Origin: DASSUW01 sp963740605
GTDB taxonomy: Bacteria > Actinomycetota > Thermoleophilia > Solirubrobacterales > Solirubrobacteraceae
NCBI GenBank assembly: GCA_963740605.1
Contig: CAVUFC010000010.1
Location: forward strand, 248,001 to 312,000
Direction: 5' to 3'
DNA: 64,000 bases
Below, piece after piece: positions 42,113 to 50,719 of the stretch. How positions within the stretch are numbered: the first letter of the stretch is position 1; each line of letters opens with the position of its first letter. Both the position numbers and the translations under genes were made by a program. The notes under the pieces are model-generated. The model saw only the letters and a list, made by a program, of their open reading frames with translations, made no database searches and was not told the origin of the DNA.

Positions 42113-42347
42113 CCCCAGGGGACGACTGAACTCTCAGCCACCACGGACCTGGCCTCACCGGCTGCGCCGGCTCGCACACCCACCCAGGGGGTCAACATTC
42201 CGGCGGCGCAGCCTCGAGCGTCGAGTTCCGGCGCGATCGTCCCAGCGGCGTGATCGGCGAGTCACGCGAATGTCATCCGGAGGACGGACGTACGTCCCAA
42301 ACAGAAGCGCATCCCTCGGGTACCGGGCGAGCGATCCCGCGGCTTCG

Positions 42348-45300
42348 CTACGCCCGACGCACCGCGATCCGCAGCGCGCGTCCCTTGACGGTCGCCTCCT
42401 CGCCCGCCGACGCGCCGTCGTAGCCGACGGCCACCGCGAGCGTCTCGCCGGCCAGGTACTGCTCGTGCGCGCGGGCGGCGTCGAGCAGCTCGCCGTCGCC
42501 GCCGAGCGTCAGCTCGATCCGGTCGGAGATGTCCAGCCCGGCGGTCTTGCGCGCGTTCTGGACCGCGTGGACGATCTCGCGCGCCAGCCCCTCGCGCACG
42601 AGCGCATCGTCGAGCTCGAGCTCGAGCGCCACCGCGTGCGATCCCTCGCGCTCGAGCTGGTAGCCGTCGAGCGGGCGCATGGCCAGCAGCAGGTCGTCCG
42701 AACCGAGCTGGTGCTCGCGGCCGTCGACGTTGACGCCGACCGGACGGTCGTCGCGTAGCGCGTCCGCCACGTGGGCGGGATCGAGCGCGGCGACGGCGGC
42801 CGCCACCTGCGGCATGTGCTTGCCGAACCGCGGCCCGAGCGCGCGGTAATTGGGCTTGACCTCGTAGGAGCCGAGCTCGTCGGCCTGTGAGACGTAGCGG
42901 ACCTGCTTGACGTTGAGCTCGCCGAGCACGATGTCCTCGAGCCGCTCGATCGCCGACCGCTCGGCGCCGGCCGCGACGACCACGGCCTCGTGCAGCGGCT
43001 GGCGCACGCCGAGCTTGGCCTGGCCGCGGGCAGCGAGCCCGAGCCGCACGGTCTCGCGCACCACACCCATCGCGACCTCCAGGTCGGCGTCGCGTGGGCC
43101 GACCTCGGGGAAGTCACGCAGATGGACGCTCGGCTCGGAGCCGTCGAGGTTGTCGTAGATCTCGTCGGCGACGAACGGGCAGAACGGCGCCAGCAGGTGC
43201 GCGATGGCGACCAGGCAGCGGTGCAGCGTCCCGAACGCGGCCGGGTCGCCGTCCCAGAAGCGCGGGCGCGACCGGCGCACGTACCAGTTCGACAGCTCGT
43301 CGACGAACGCGGCGATCGCGTGGCCGGCGCGGGTGGCGTCGTAGTCGTCGAGCCGCTCGCGCACGATCTGCGTCGTCGCGTGCAGGCGCGAGATCGCCCA
43401 GCGATCGAGCTCGGTCTCCGGCTCGCCCAGCTCGGACACGTCGTTGACGTTCGCGTACAGGACGTAGAAGCCGTACGTGTTCCACAGCTGGAGCAGGAAC
43501 TGGCGGACCGACTCCCCGACGGTGTCGGAGTTGAACAGGTAGCCGTCCCACGGCTGCTTGGCGGTGAAGAAGTACCAGCGGAACGCGTCGGCGCCGTGCT
43601 GGTTGATGACGTCCCACGGCACGACGATGTTGCCGAGCGACTTGGACATCTTCTTGCCCTCGGGATCGGCGAGATGCCCGAGCACGACGCACGTGCGGTA
43701 CGGCGACTGGTCGAACAGCAGCGTCGAGATCGCCAGCAGCGAGTAGAACCAGCCGCGCGTCTGGTCGATCGCCTCGCAGATGTAGTCGGCCGGGAAGTTG
43801 GCCCTGAACTTGTCCTCGTTGTGGTAGGGCGCGTGGTGCTGCGCGAACGGCATCGCCCCGGAGTCGAACCAGACGTCGATCACCTCGGGCACGCGGCGCA
43901 GGGACTCGCCGCCGCTCGGCGAGGGGATCTCGACGTCGTCGACGAACGGACGGTGCGGGTCGTCGAGCTTGACGCCGCTGAGCTCCTCGAGCTCGGCGAG
44001 CGACCCGATGCACAGCGTCTCGCCCGCCTCGTTGCGCCAGACCGGGAGCGGCGTGCCCCAGTAGCGCTCGCGCGACAGCGCCCAGTCGACGTTGTTCTCG
44101 AGCCACTTGCCCATCCGGCCGTGCTTGATGTGCTCCGGATGCCAGTCGATGGTCTCGTTGGCGGCGAGCAGCCGGTCGCGCAGCGACGACGTGCGGATGT
44201 ACCAGGCCGGCTTGGCGTAGTAGATCAGCGGCGTCCCGCAGCGCCAGCAGTGCGGATACGAGTGCCGGTAGGTCTCGGCGCGCAGCAGCCGGCCGCGTGC
44301 CTCGAGGTCGTGCACCAGATCAGGGTCGGCGTCCTTGACCCAGCGGCCCTCGTACGGACCGATCCGCTCGTCGTAGGTCCCGTCGAGCCGGACCGGGTTG
44401 ACGACGTTGAGGCCCTGCTCGGCGCCGAGCCGGAAGTCGTCCTCGCCGAACGCGATCGCCGTGTGGACGATGCCGGTGCCGTCCTCGGCCGTGACGAAGT
44501 CCCCGGGGAGGACGGTGTGGCCCTTCTCGCCGTACTCGGACGCTCCGATGAACGGGAACGGCGGCTCGTACGCGGCGCCGAGCATGTCGGCCCCGCGGAA
44601 GCGATCGGCCACCTCGGCCTCCTCGCCGAGCACCCGCCCGGCGAGCGCCTCGGCCAGCACGTAGCCCTCGGTCGTGCGCACGTACGTCAGGTCCGGGTCG
44701 ACGGCGACGGCGGCGTTCGACACGAGCGTCCACGGGGTCGTCGTCCACACGAGCAGCGTGTCGCCCTCGCGCAGCGCGCCCGCAGGACGGGTCACCGGGA
44801 ACTTGACGTAGACCGACGGATCCTCGACGTCTTCGTAGCCGTCGGAGACCTCGTGCGACGAGAGCGCGGTCCCGTCCCGCGTGCAGTACGGGACGACGCG
44901 GTAGCCCTCGTACAGCAGGTCGCGGTCCCACATCGCCTTCAGCGCCCACCAGACCGACTCGACGTACTCCGTATCGAGCGTTCGGTACGCGTTGTCGAGA
45001 TCGACCCAGTAGCCGATCCGCTCGGTGAGCCGGTTCCACTCCTCGAGGTACTCGAACACCGACTCGCGGCACTTCTGGTTGAACTCGGCGATCCCGTAGT
45101 CCTCGATGTCGGACTTGCGGTCGAAACCGAGCTTCTGCTCGACCGCGATCTCGACCGGGAGGCCGTGGCAGTCGTAGCCGCCCTTGCGCTCGACGAACCG
45201 CCCGCGCATCGTCTGGTAGCGCGGGAAGATGTCCTTGAACACGCGCGCCAGCACGTGGTGGGCGGCCGGCGGCGCGTTGACGGTCGGGGGCCCCTCGTAG

Positions 45301-45428
45301 AAGACGAACGGCTCACCGCCCTCGCGGCGGCGCATCGACTCGTTGAAGACGTCGCGCTCGCGCCAGCGCTCGAGGACCTGCTCCTCGAGCGCCGGGAAAT
45401 CCGGCTTGGCTGGCAGCGGACGCGGCAA
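42348..45428 (-). CDS. ileS: Isoleucyl-tRNA synthetase
   Basis: 1026 aa, class I synthetase. The ATP site is in PPTVNAPPAAHHVLAR (HIGH-like, near residue 57) and KKMSKSLGNIVVP (KMSKS, near residue 592). Conserved IleRS blocks include WVDLDNAYRTLDTEYVESVWW and GYDCHGLPVEIAVE, with an editing (CP1) domain between the two halves and a long C-terminal tRNA-binding region. It charges tRNA-Ile. The start is a TTG at 45428, with TATTAT 10 nt upstream. It faces the PPK2 gene across a gap with a 20-nt palindrome. Confidence 0.93.
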   Translation of the reverse strand: MPRPLPAKPDFPALEEQVLERWRERDVFNESMRRREGGEPFVFYEGPPTVNAPPAAHHVLARVFKDIFPRYQTMRGRFVERKGGYDCHGLPVEIAVEQKLGFDRKSDIEDYGIAEFNQKCRESVFEYLEEWNRLTERIGYWVDLDNAYRTLDTEYVESVWWALKAMWDRDLLYEGYRVVPYCTRDGTALSSHEVSDGYEDVEDPSVYVKFPVTRPAGALREGDTLLVWTTTPWTLVSNAAVAVDPDLTYVRTTEGYVLAEALAGRVLGEEAEVADRFRGADMLGAAYEPPFPFIGASEYGEKGHTVLPGDFVTAEDGTGIVHTAIAFGEDDFRLGAEQGLNVVNPVRLDGTYDERIGPYEGRWVKDADPDLVHDLEARGRLLRAETYRHSYPHCWRCGTPLIYYAKPAWYIRTSSLRDRLLAANETIDWHPEHIKHGRMGKWLENNVDWALSRERYWGTPLPVWRNEAGETLCIGSLAELEELSGVKLDDPHRPFVDDVEIPSPSGGESLRRVPEVIDVWFDSGAMPFAQHHAPYHNEDKFRANFPADYICEAIDQTRGWFYSLLAISTLLFDQSPYRTCVVLGHLADPEGKKMSKSLGNIVVPWDVINQHGADAFRWYFFTAKQPWDGYLFNSDTVGESVRQFLLQLWNTYGFYVLYANVNDVSELGEPETELDRWAISRLHATTQIVRERLDDYDATRAGHAIAAFVDELSNWYVRRSRPRFWDGDPAAFGTLHRCLVAIAHLLAPFCPFVADEIYDNLDGSEPSVHLRDFPEVGPRDADLEVAMGVVRETVRLGLAARGQAKLGVRQPLHEAVVVAAGAERSAIERLEDIVLGELNVKQVRYVSQADELGSYEVKPNYRALGPRFGKHMPQVAAAVAALDPAHVADALRDDRPVGVNVDGREHQLGSDDLLLAMRPLDGYQLEREGSHAVALELELDDALVREGLAREIVHAVQNARKTAGLDISDRIELTLGGDGELLDAARAHEQYLAGETLAVAVGYDGASAGEEATVKGRALRIAVRRA

Positions 45429-45438
45429 AGGACGGGAG

Positions 45439-45444
45439 ATAATA
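45439..45444 (-). promoter_or_regulatory. -10 element of ileS
   Basis: TATTAT on the minus strand (45444-45439), 10 nt before the TTG start. The best -10 match in the divergent gap; the leader would be about 3 to 4 nt. No T-box-like structure precedes ileS. Confidence 0.45.
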
Positions 45445-45450
45445 GATTTC

Positions 45451-45470
45451 GCTCGCGAATCTTCGCGAGC
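45451..45470. promoter_or_regulatory. Perfect 9-bp-arm palindrome between ileS and the PPK2 gene
   Basis: GCTCGCGAA (45451-45459), TC, TTCGCGAGC (45462-45470). It covers the -35 region of the ileS promoter and the upstream region of the PPK2 gene, as expected of a shared operator. Regulator unknown. Confidence 0.45.
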
Positions 45471-45493
45471 TCGGACACGCGAACGAACTTACC

Positions 45494-46255
45494 TTGGGCC
45501 GCCTGGACGAGCTGGATTTGAACCTGAAGCTGAGCCGCGACGAAGAGGCTGAGAAGCTCGAGGCGGCGCAGACCCGTCTGCTGCAGCTCCGGCTCGTACT
45601 CGGCGGGCTGACCGGCGACCAGGGGCTCGGCCCGCCGCTGCTCGCCGTCTTCGAGGGCTGGGACGCCTCCGGCAAGGGCGGCGCGATCAAGCGGCTCGTC
45701 GCCCCGCTCGACCCGCGCCACGTGCGCGTGAAGCAGTTCGCGGCGCCGACGCACGACGAGAAGCGCCACCACTGGCTGTGGCGCTTCTGGCCGGCGCTGC
45801 CGGGCTGGGGCGGCATGGCCGTGTTCGACCGGTCGTGGTACGGCCGCGTGCTCGTGGAGCGCGTCGAGGGTTTCGCCGATCAGGCCGCCTGGAAGCGCGC
45901 GTACGAGGAGATCCGCGACTACGAGCGGATGCTCACCGAGGAGGGGACCGTGATGGTCAAGTTCTGGCTGCACGTCTCCTCGCGCGAGCAGCTCAAGCGC
46001 TTCGAGGCGCGCGCGGAGGATCCGCTGAAGGGCTGGAAGCTGACCGACGAGGACTGGCGCAACCGCGAGAAGCGCCGCGCCTACACGCGCGCGATCGAGG
46101 ACATGCTCGACGAGACGGATCGCGACAACGCGCCGTGGACACTCGTCGAGGCCGACTCCAAGCGCTACGCGCGCGTGAAAGTGATCGAGACCGTCATCGC
46201 CGCGACCGAGGCCGGCATGCGCCGCCACGGGATCAAGCCGCCACCGCCGCTCTAA
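45494..46255 (+). CDS. Polyphosphate kinase 2 family protein
   Basis: 253 aa. FEGWDASGKGGAIKRL is the Walker A loop (GxDxxGKGG) and AVFDRSWYGRVLVERV the Walker B region (DRSWY), both diagnostic of PPK2. HYHWLWRF-type sequence (RHHWLWRFWPALPG) and KFWLHVSSREQLKRFEAR (lid) follow. PPK2 enzymes use polyphosphate to phosphorylate nucleotides (ADP or AMP type). The start is uncertain: TTG 45494 is the first in frame but overlaps a possible -10 box TACCTT (45490-45495). The last 4 bp overlap the convergent gene. Confidence 0.88.
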   Translation: MGRLDELDLNLKLSRDEEAEKLEAAQTRLLQLRLVLGGLTGDQGLGPPLLAVFEGWDASGKGGAIKRLVAPLDPRHVRVKQFAAPTHDEKRHHWLWRFWPALPGWGGMAVFDRSWYGRVLVERVEGFADQAAWKRAYEEIRDYERMLTEEGTVMVKFWLHVSSREQLKRFEARAEDPLKGWKLTDEDWRNREKRRAYTRAIEDMLDETDRDNAPWTLVEADSKRYARVKVIETVIAATEAGMRRHGIKPPPPL

Positions 46256-46632
46256 CGGTTCCGGCGCCGAGCCTCGCGCTGCGCCTTCGTCTTTGCGCGG
46301 GCGCGCGACTTGGCCTGCATCTTGTGCTTGTGCGGGCCCTGCTCGCGCAACCGGTGGGCGTCCCCGCGCTGGTTCTTGGGCAGCGCGCTCCGCGCATCGC
46401 GCGAGATGAACACGCCGATCGCGACGAAGGCGATCAGCAACCCGCCGAAGATGATGTAGAGCGTCGTCCGGCCGCCGAGGTCGCTGGAGATGCTGTCGTT
46501 CGACTTCGACGGCGTCGGGGCGGACGTCGGCGCCGCCTGCGGCAGCGGGCCGAACGCGCCGCCCTGGGCGGACGCGGCCGTGGGCACGAGCAGTGCCAGG
46601 AACAGAACGATGACGAGCGTGCGACGGAGCAT
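46252..46632 (-). CDS. Small exported or membrane protein with a basic tail
   Basis: 126 aa. The signal peptide is MLRRTLVIVLFLALLVPTAASA; a proline/serine-rich linker (APTSAPTPSKSND), one membrane helix (TLYIIFGGLLIAFVAIGVFI) and a strongly basic end (HKHKMQAKSRARAKTKAQREARRRNR) follow. I do not recognise a family. The basic end would lie in the cytoplasm, where it could touch nucleic acid or membrane. ATG 46632 is used; the MATE gene ends 16 bp upstream on the same strand. Confidence 0.62.
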   Translation of the reverse strand: MLRRTLVIVLFLALLVPTAASAQGGAFGPLPQAAPTSAPTPSKSNDSISSDLGGRTTLYIIFGGLLIAFVAIGVFISRDARSALPKNQRGDAHRLREQGPHKHKMQAKSRARAKTKAQREARRRNR

Positions 46633-46648
46633 CGGGGCGCGCAAGGTA

Positions 46649-47941
46649 CTACGCGGGCGCGCCGGTGAGAACCCACCGGCTGCCCAGGAACCGTAGCCCG
46701 CACGTCAACGCGCGTACGCCGATCAGGCCCGCCAGCCCCCACCAGACGCCGACGATGCCCCAATCCTGGTGCAGCGCGAGCAGCGCGACCGGCACGTAGA
46801 CGGCGGCCGCTGACAGCATGCCCCACATCAGAAAGCGCGTGTCGCCGGCGCCGATGAGGATGCCGTCGAGCGCGAACACGAGGCCGTTGATCGGCATCAG
46901 CGCCGCGAACAGCCACCAGATCTCGTGCGCGCGTTCGACCACGAGATCGTCGTCGGTGAACGCGTGCGGGAGGACGTTCGTCAGCGCGACCAGCGCCACC
47001 CCGAACCCGGCGCCGACGACCACCGACCAGAGGATCACCCGCGTCGCCGCCGCTCGCGCTCGGGCCGCGTCACCGGCGCCGAGCAGGCGCCCGACGAGCA
47101 CCTGCGCCGCGATCGCCAGCGCATCGAGCACGAGCGCGAGGAACACGAACAGCTGGAAGGCGATCTGGTGGGCGGCCAGCGACGCCGTGCCCACGCGCGC
47201 GAGCACCGCCGAGGCGACGAGGAACGAGCCCAGCAGCGCGGTCGTGCGGACGGCGATCTCGCCCCCGATCCGCATCAGCGGCTTCATCTTCTCCAGCAGC
47301 GGCGGCTCGAAGCCGGCGCGGCGCTGCACCTGCACGAACGCGAGCCCCATCCCGACCTGCGCGATCACCGTGCCCCACGCCGAGCCGGCCAGGCCCCAGT
47401 CGAAGCCGTAGACGAACAGCAGCTCGAGCACGACGTTGACGCCGTGGGCGATCAGCAGGATCACGAGCGGCGTGCGCAGGTCGCCGATCCCGCGCAGGAA
47501 CCCCTGGCCGGCCGTCGCGAGCATGAAGAACGGCGCGCCGAGCGCGGCGATCCGCAGGTACAGCGTCGCGCCGTCGGCGACCTCGCCCTCGCCGCCCATC
47601 AGCGTGACGGCACCCGGGGCGAGCGCCGCGATCCCGGCCAGCAGCAGCACGCCGATCCCGATCCCGAGCCACAGCGCCTGCGACCCGAGCGCCGCCGCCT
47701 CGGCGTCGCGGCCGGCGCCGTGCAGCCGCGCCACCTGCGCGGTGGTCCCGTAGGTGAGGAAGTTGAAGATCGTGAACGCCGTGCTCAGCACCGTGGCGGC
47801 GATCGCCAGCGCGGCGAGCTGGGTCGTCCCGAGGTGGCCGACGATCGCGGTGTCGACGAGCACATAGAGCGGCTCGGCCGCCAGCGCCCCCAGCGCGGGG
47901 AGCGCCAAGGCGAAGACTTCCCGGTCCAGAGCGCGGCGCAT
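46649..47941 (-). CDS. MATE family efflux transporter (DinF-like)
   Basis: 430 aa, 12 membrane segments. The start ALDREVFALALPALGALAAEPLYVLVDTAIVGHLG is typical of DinF/NorM-type MATE proteins, and a repeated pattern appears in the second half (LMRIGGEIAVRTTALLGSFLVASAVLARVGTASLAAHQI). MATE proteins export drugs or metabolites by H+ or Na+ antiport. No specific substrate is evident. Its ATG overlaps the -10 box of the divergent hydrolase gene. Confidence 0.88.
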   Translation of the reverse strand: MRRALDREVFALALPALGALAAEPLYVLVDTAIVGHLGTTQLAALAIAATVLSTAFTIFNFLTYGTTAQVARLHGAGRDAEAAALGSQALWLGIGIGVLLLAGIAALAPGAVTLMGGEGEVADGATLYLRIAALGAPFFMLATAGQGFLRGIGDLRTPLVILLIAHGVNVVLELLFVYGFDWGLAGSAWGTVIAQVGMGLAFVQVQRRAGFEPPLLEKMKPLMRIGGEIAVRTTALLGSFLVASAVLARVGTASLAAHQIAFQLFVFLALVLDALAIAAQVLVGRLLGAGDAARARAAATRVILWSVVVGAGFGVALVALTNVLPHAFTDDDLVVERAHEIWWLFAALMPINGLVFALDGILIGAGDTRFLMWGMLSAAAVYVPVALLALHQDWGIVGVWWGLAGLIGVRALTCGLRFLGSRWVLTGAPA

Positions 47942-47956
47942 ATCGTCCCCAGCGTA
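47941..47956. promoter_or_regulatory. Interlocked divergent promoters (MATE / hydrolase)
   Basis: TATCGT (47941-47946) is the plus-strand -10 box, 9 nt before the ATG at 47956, and overlaps the MATE ATG. TACGCT on the minus strand (47956-47951) is 9 nt before the MATE ATG at 47941, and overlaps the hydrolase ATG. Only 14 bp separate the two start codons. Confidence 0.45.
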
Positions 47957-48795
47957 TGAAGCTCCGCCTCTACCACCACCACGACGGCGCGCGGGTGGCC
48001 TACCGGGAGGCGGGGACGGGGCGCCCGCTCGCGCTGCTGCACTCCAAGCTGCTGTCGCACCGTGAGTGGGAGCCGGTGGTCGAGGAGCTCAGCCACCGCT
48101 ACCGGCTCGTGTTGCCGGACCTGCCCTTGCACGGCGATTCCGAGGACCGGCCGACGCACCCGTACACGTCGCAGTGGTTCGCCGAGGTGATGGCCGGCTT
48201 CATCCGCGACACCTGCGGCGCGCATCCGCTCGTCGGCGGCCACGAGGCCGGCGCCCAGATCCTGCTCAACGCCGTCGCCAGCGCCCAGCTCAACCCCGGC
48301 CGGCTCGTGCTGATGCCGAACGCGATGCACCGCCGGCCGGTGCGCGAGCGCGCCGAGCGGGGTGTCTCGATGGGCGTGCGCGCGGCCGCCGTGCCGGGCC
48401 TCGACCGGCTGCTCTCGCACGCGCCGCGGATGCTGCTGCGGCCCGGCTCCGGCGAGCGCCTGTCGGCGCGCGGCAACCCCGCGGCACGCGACCTGCTCCG
48501 CCACGCCGCGTTCGGCCTCGGTGGCAACGCCAACCGCGCGCGCTCATGGGCGAAGGCCGCGCGGCGCTGGCCCTCGGGCGCGCAGCCGGACCTGCTCGAC
48601 GCCTATCCGCGGATCGAGGTCCCGACGCTGCTGCTGTGGGCCGACCGCGACCTGATGCACCCGCTCGAGATCGCCGAGGAGGCGCTCGACCTGCTGCCCG
48701 ACGCCCAGCTGCGCGTGCTCGAGGGCACCGGCTTTCTGATGGCATACGACGACCCCGTAGGACTGGCCAGAGAGCTGGCGGCGTTCTGCGGCTGA
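47956..48795 (+). CDS. Alpha/beta-hydrolase fold protein, catalytic residues replaced
   Basis: 279 aa. The overall fold is clear: LALLHSKLLSHREWEPVV, YRLVLPDLPLHGDSEDRP, HPLVGGHEAGAQILLNA, PRIEVPTLLLWADRDLMHPL and LEGTGFLMAYDDPVGLARELAAF follow the usual order. The nucleophile elbow, normally GxSxG, is GHEAG with Glu97 in place of Ser, and the catalytic His is replaced by Phe260 (GTGFL for GxGH). It therefore cannot use the normal triad and is probably a binding protein or pseudo-enzyme. TATCGT lies 9 nt before the ATG; the HxlR gene follows after 19 bp. Confidence 0.8.
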   Translation: MKLRLYHHHDGARVAYREAGTGRPLALLHSKLLSHREWEPVVEELSHRYRLVLPDLPLHGDSEDRPTHPYTSQWFAEVMAGFIRDTCGAHPLVGGHEAGAQILLNAVASAQLNPGRLVLMPNAMHRRPVRERAERGVSMGVRAAAVPGLDRLLSHAPRMLLRPGSGERLSARGNPAARDLLRHAAFGLGGNANRARSWAKAARRWPSGAQPDLLDAYPRIEVPTLLLWADRDLMHPLEIAEEALDLLPDAQLRVLEGTGFLMAYDDPVGLARELAAFCG

Positions 48796-48800
48796 CCCGC

Positions 48801-48806
48801 TACCGT
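48801..48806 (+). promoter_or_regulatory. Leaderless -10 element of the HxlR gene
   Basis: TACCGT ends 8 nt before the ATG at 48815. Confidence 0.4.
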
Positions 48807-48814
48807 CTGAAGTC

Positions 48815-49282
48815 ATGTACGAGTTGGAACGTCCGGAGACCTGCTCGGTTGCCCGCGCGATGGACATTCTCGGTGAGCGGTGGACCATGCTGATCATGCG
48901 CGAGGCGTTCTACGGCGTCCGTCGCTTCTCGGACATGCAGCGCAACCTCGGGATCGCGCGCAACATCCTCTCCACGCGCCTGCAGACGCTCGTGCGCGCC
49001 GGGATCCTCGAGCGTCGCCGCTACCAGGAGGAGCCGGAGCGCTTCGAGTACCGGCTCACGCAGGCCGGCCGCGACCTCTACCCCGCCGTGATCGCGATCA
49101 TGAAGTGGGGCGACGAGTACCTGGCCGAGGAGGCCGGGCCGCCGGTCGTGCTGCGCCACTCGTGCGGCGAGCTGATCGACCCTGTGCTCGTCTGCGACCA
49201 CTGCGGCGGAGCGCTGCACCCCCACGACGTCACCCCTGAGCCCGGCCCGGGCGCGCAGCTCCCCACCGCCGCTGCTTCCTAG
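48815..49282 (+). CDS. HxlR-family transcriptional regulator
   Basis: 155 aa. The winged helix of HxlR proteins is evident: CSVARAMDILGERWTMLIMREAFYGVRRFSDMQRNLGIARNILSTRLQTLVRAGIL. The start Cys of ETCSVARA could be redox active, as in some HxlR regulators. A C-terminal segment HSCG.. VCDHCGG carries three Cys in a zinc-ribbon-like arrangement. The target is unknown; the upstream degenerate hydrolase is a candidate. Confidence 0.87.
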   Translation: MYELERPETCSVARAMDILGERWTMLIMREAFYGVRRFSDMQRNLGIARNILSTRLQTLVRAGILERRRYQEEPERFEYRLTQAGRDLYPAVIAIMKWGDEYLAEEAGPPVVLRHSCGELIDPVLVCDHCGGALHPHDVTPEPGPGAQLPTAAAS

Positions 49283-49309
49283 CCGGACCCTCGGCGCGGT
49301 GAGCAGCGC

Positions 49310-49315
49310 TAGCGT
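49310..49315 (+). promoter_or_regulatory. Leaderless -10 element of fumC
   Basis: TAGCGT ends 7 nt before the ATG at 49323. Confidence 0.4.
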
Positions 49316-49322
49316 TCAGGGC

Positions 49323-50654
49323 ATGACTCTTGAGACTACTGAGGAGCTGTGGGGCGGCGAGACCCGCAAGGCGGTCGACAACTTCCCCGTGTCCGGCGAG
49401 CGCGTCCCGGTCGCGGTGGTGCGGTGGCTCGGCCGCATCAAGGGCGCGGCCGCGCGCGCGAACGCCGAACTGGGACTGCTGGACGGTGACCTGGCGCAGC
49501 GGATCGCCGTGGCCGCGGACGAGATCGCGCAGGGCCGGCACGACAACCAGTTCCCGATCGACGTGTTCCAGACGGGCTCCGGAACGTCGTCGAACATGAA
49601 CACCAACGAGGTCATCGCGAACCTCGCCGGCGACGGGGCGCACCCGAACGACCACGTCAACATGGGGCAGTCGTCCAACGACGTGTTCCCGAGCGCCGTG
49701 CACCTTGCCGCGCTCGACGAGGCGACGCACAGCCTGCTCCCCGCGCTCGAGCGGCTCGAGAAGGCGTTCGCCGACAAGGCGGAGGCGTTCAAGGACATCG
49801 TCAAGTCCGGCCGCACGCACCTGATGGACGCCGTGCCCGTCACGCTCGGGCAGGAGTTCGCCGGCTATGCCGCGCAGATCCGGCTCGGCCGCGCCCGCGT
49901 CTCCGATGCGCTCCCGCGTGTGGCGCAGATCCCGCTCGGCGGCACCGCCACCGGTACCGGCCTGAACACGCACAAGGACTTCGCGGGCAAGGTGCGCGCG
50001 ACGCTGGCGGCCGACACCGGGCTCGACATCCGCGCCGCGGAGGACCCGTTCGAGGCGCAGGGCAACCGCGACGCGCTGGTCGAGCTGTCCGGCGCGCTGA
50101 AGGTGATCGCGGTGTCGCTCACCAAGATCGCCAACGACCTCGCGATGATGGGCTCAGGCCCGCGTGCAGGCATCGGCGAGCTGTTCCTGCCGGAGTTGCA
50201 GAAGGGCTCGTCGATCATGCCCGGCAAGGTCAATCCCGTGCTTCCCGAGGTCGTGCTGCAGGTCAGCGCGCAGGTGATCGGCAACGACACGGCGATCACG
50301 GTCGGCGGCCTCCAGGGGCAGTTCGAGCTCAACGTCCGGATCCCGTTGATCGCCCGCAATCTGCTGCAATCGATACACATTCTCTCGACCGCGAGCGCGC
50401 TGTTCGCGGAGAAGTGCGTCGAGGGCATCGAGGCCAACCTGGAGGGCTGCGAGCGCTCCGCGGAGTCGACGCTCGCCGTCGCCACCGCGCTGAACCCGTA
50501 CATCGGCTACGACAAGGCGGCCGACATCGTCAAGGACGCCTCGGCCAGCGGACGCACCCTGCGCGAGGTCGCCCGCGAGCACGGGGTCGACGAGGAGACG
50601 CTCGACAAGGCCCTCGACCTGCGGAAGATCGCGGCGGGATCGTCGGCCTCCTAG
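49323..50654 (+). CDS. fumC: Fumarate hydratase, class II
   Basis: 443 aa, the usual FumC length. TGSGTSSNMNTNEVIAN, GRTHLMDAVPVTLGQEFAGY and the signature GSSIMPGKVNP (about residue 295, with the mobile loop Ser) are present. It interconverts fumarate and malate in the TCA cycle without an iron-sulfur cluster. The start is ATG 49323; a GTG-type start at 49299 would add an unconserved tail. The stop codon lies inside an 18-bp tandem duplication. Confidence 0.93.
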   Translation: MTLETTEELWGGETRKAVDNFPVSGERVPVAVVRWLGRIKGAAARANAELGLLDGDLAQRIAVAADEIAQGRHDNQFPIDVFQTGSGTSSNMNTNEVIANLAGDGAHPNDHVNMGQSSNDVFPSAVHLAALDEATHSLLPALERLEKAFADKAEAFKDIVKSGRTHLMDAVPVTLGQEFAGYAAQIRLGRARVSDALPRVAQIPLGGTATGTGLNTHKDFAGKVRATLAADTGLDIRAAEDPFEAQGNRDALVELSGALKVIAVSLTKIANDLAMMGSGPRAGIGELFLPELQKGSSIMPGKVNPVLPEVVLQVSAQVIGNDTAITVGGLQGQFELNVRIPLIARNLLQSIHILSTASALFAEKCVEGIEANLEGCERSAESTLAVATALNPYIGYDKAADIVKDASASGRTLREVAREHGVDEETLDKALDLRKIAAGSSAS

Positions 50655-50678
50655 ACGACATCGGCCTCCTGGACGACA
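50643..50678. repeat. 18-bp imperfect tandem duplication at the fumC stop
   Basis: TCGGCCTCCTAGACGACA (50643-50660) is followed directly by TCGGCCTCCTGGACGACA (50661-50678), one mismatch. The first copy contains the fumC TAG; the second reads LLDDI in the frame of the next gene. Confidence 0.7.
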
Positions 50679-50719
50679 TCGAGCGGTACTACGACGCGGT
50701 CCCGCGCGCGGCCGCGAGC

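Noticed and set aside
41969..42253. 94-codon plus-strand frame after the acyl-CoA ligase
   Set aside because: It is the other-frame reading of the ligase end joined to the istB remnant; part of it is the IstB C-terminal block, not a gene.
42990..45521. Long plus-strand frame opposite ileS
   Set aside because: Antisense shadow of ileS, with low-complexity charged composition and no recognisable motif.
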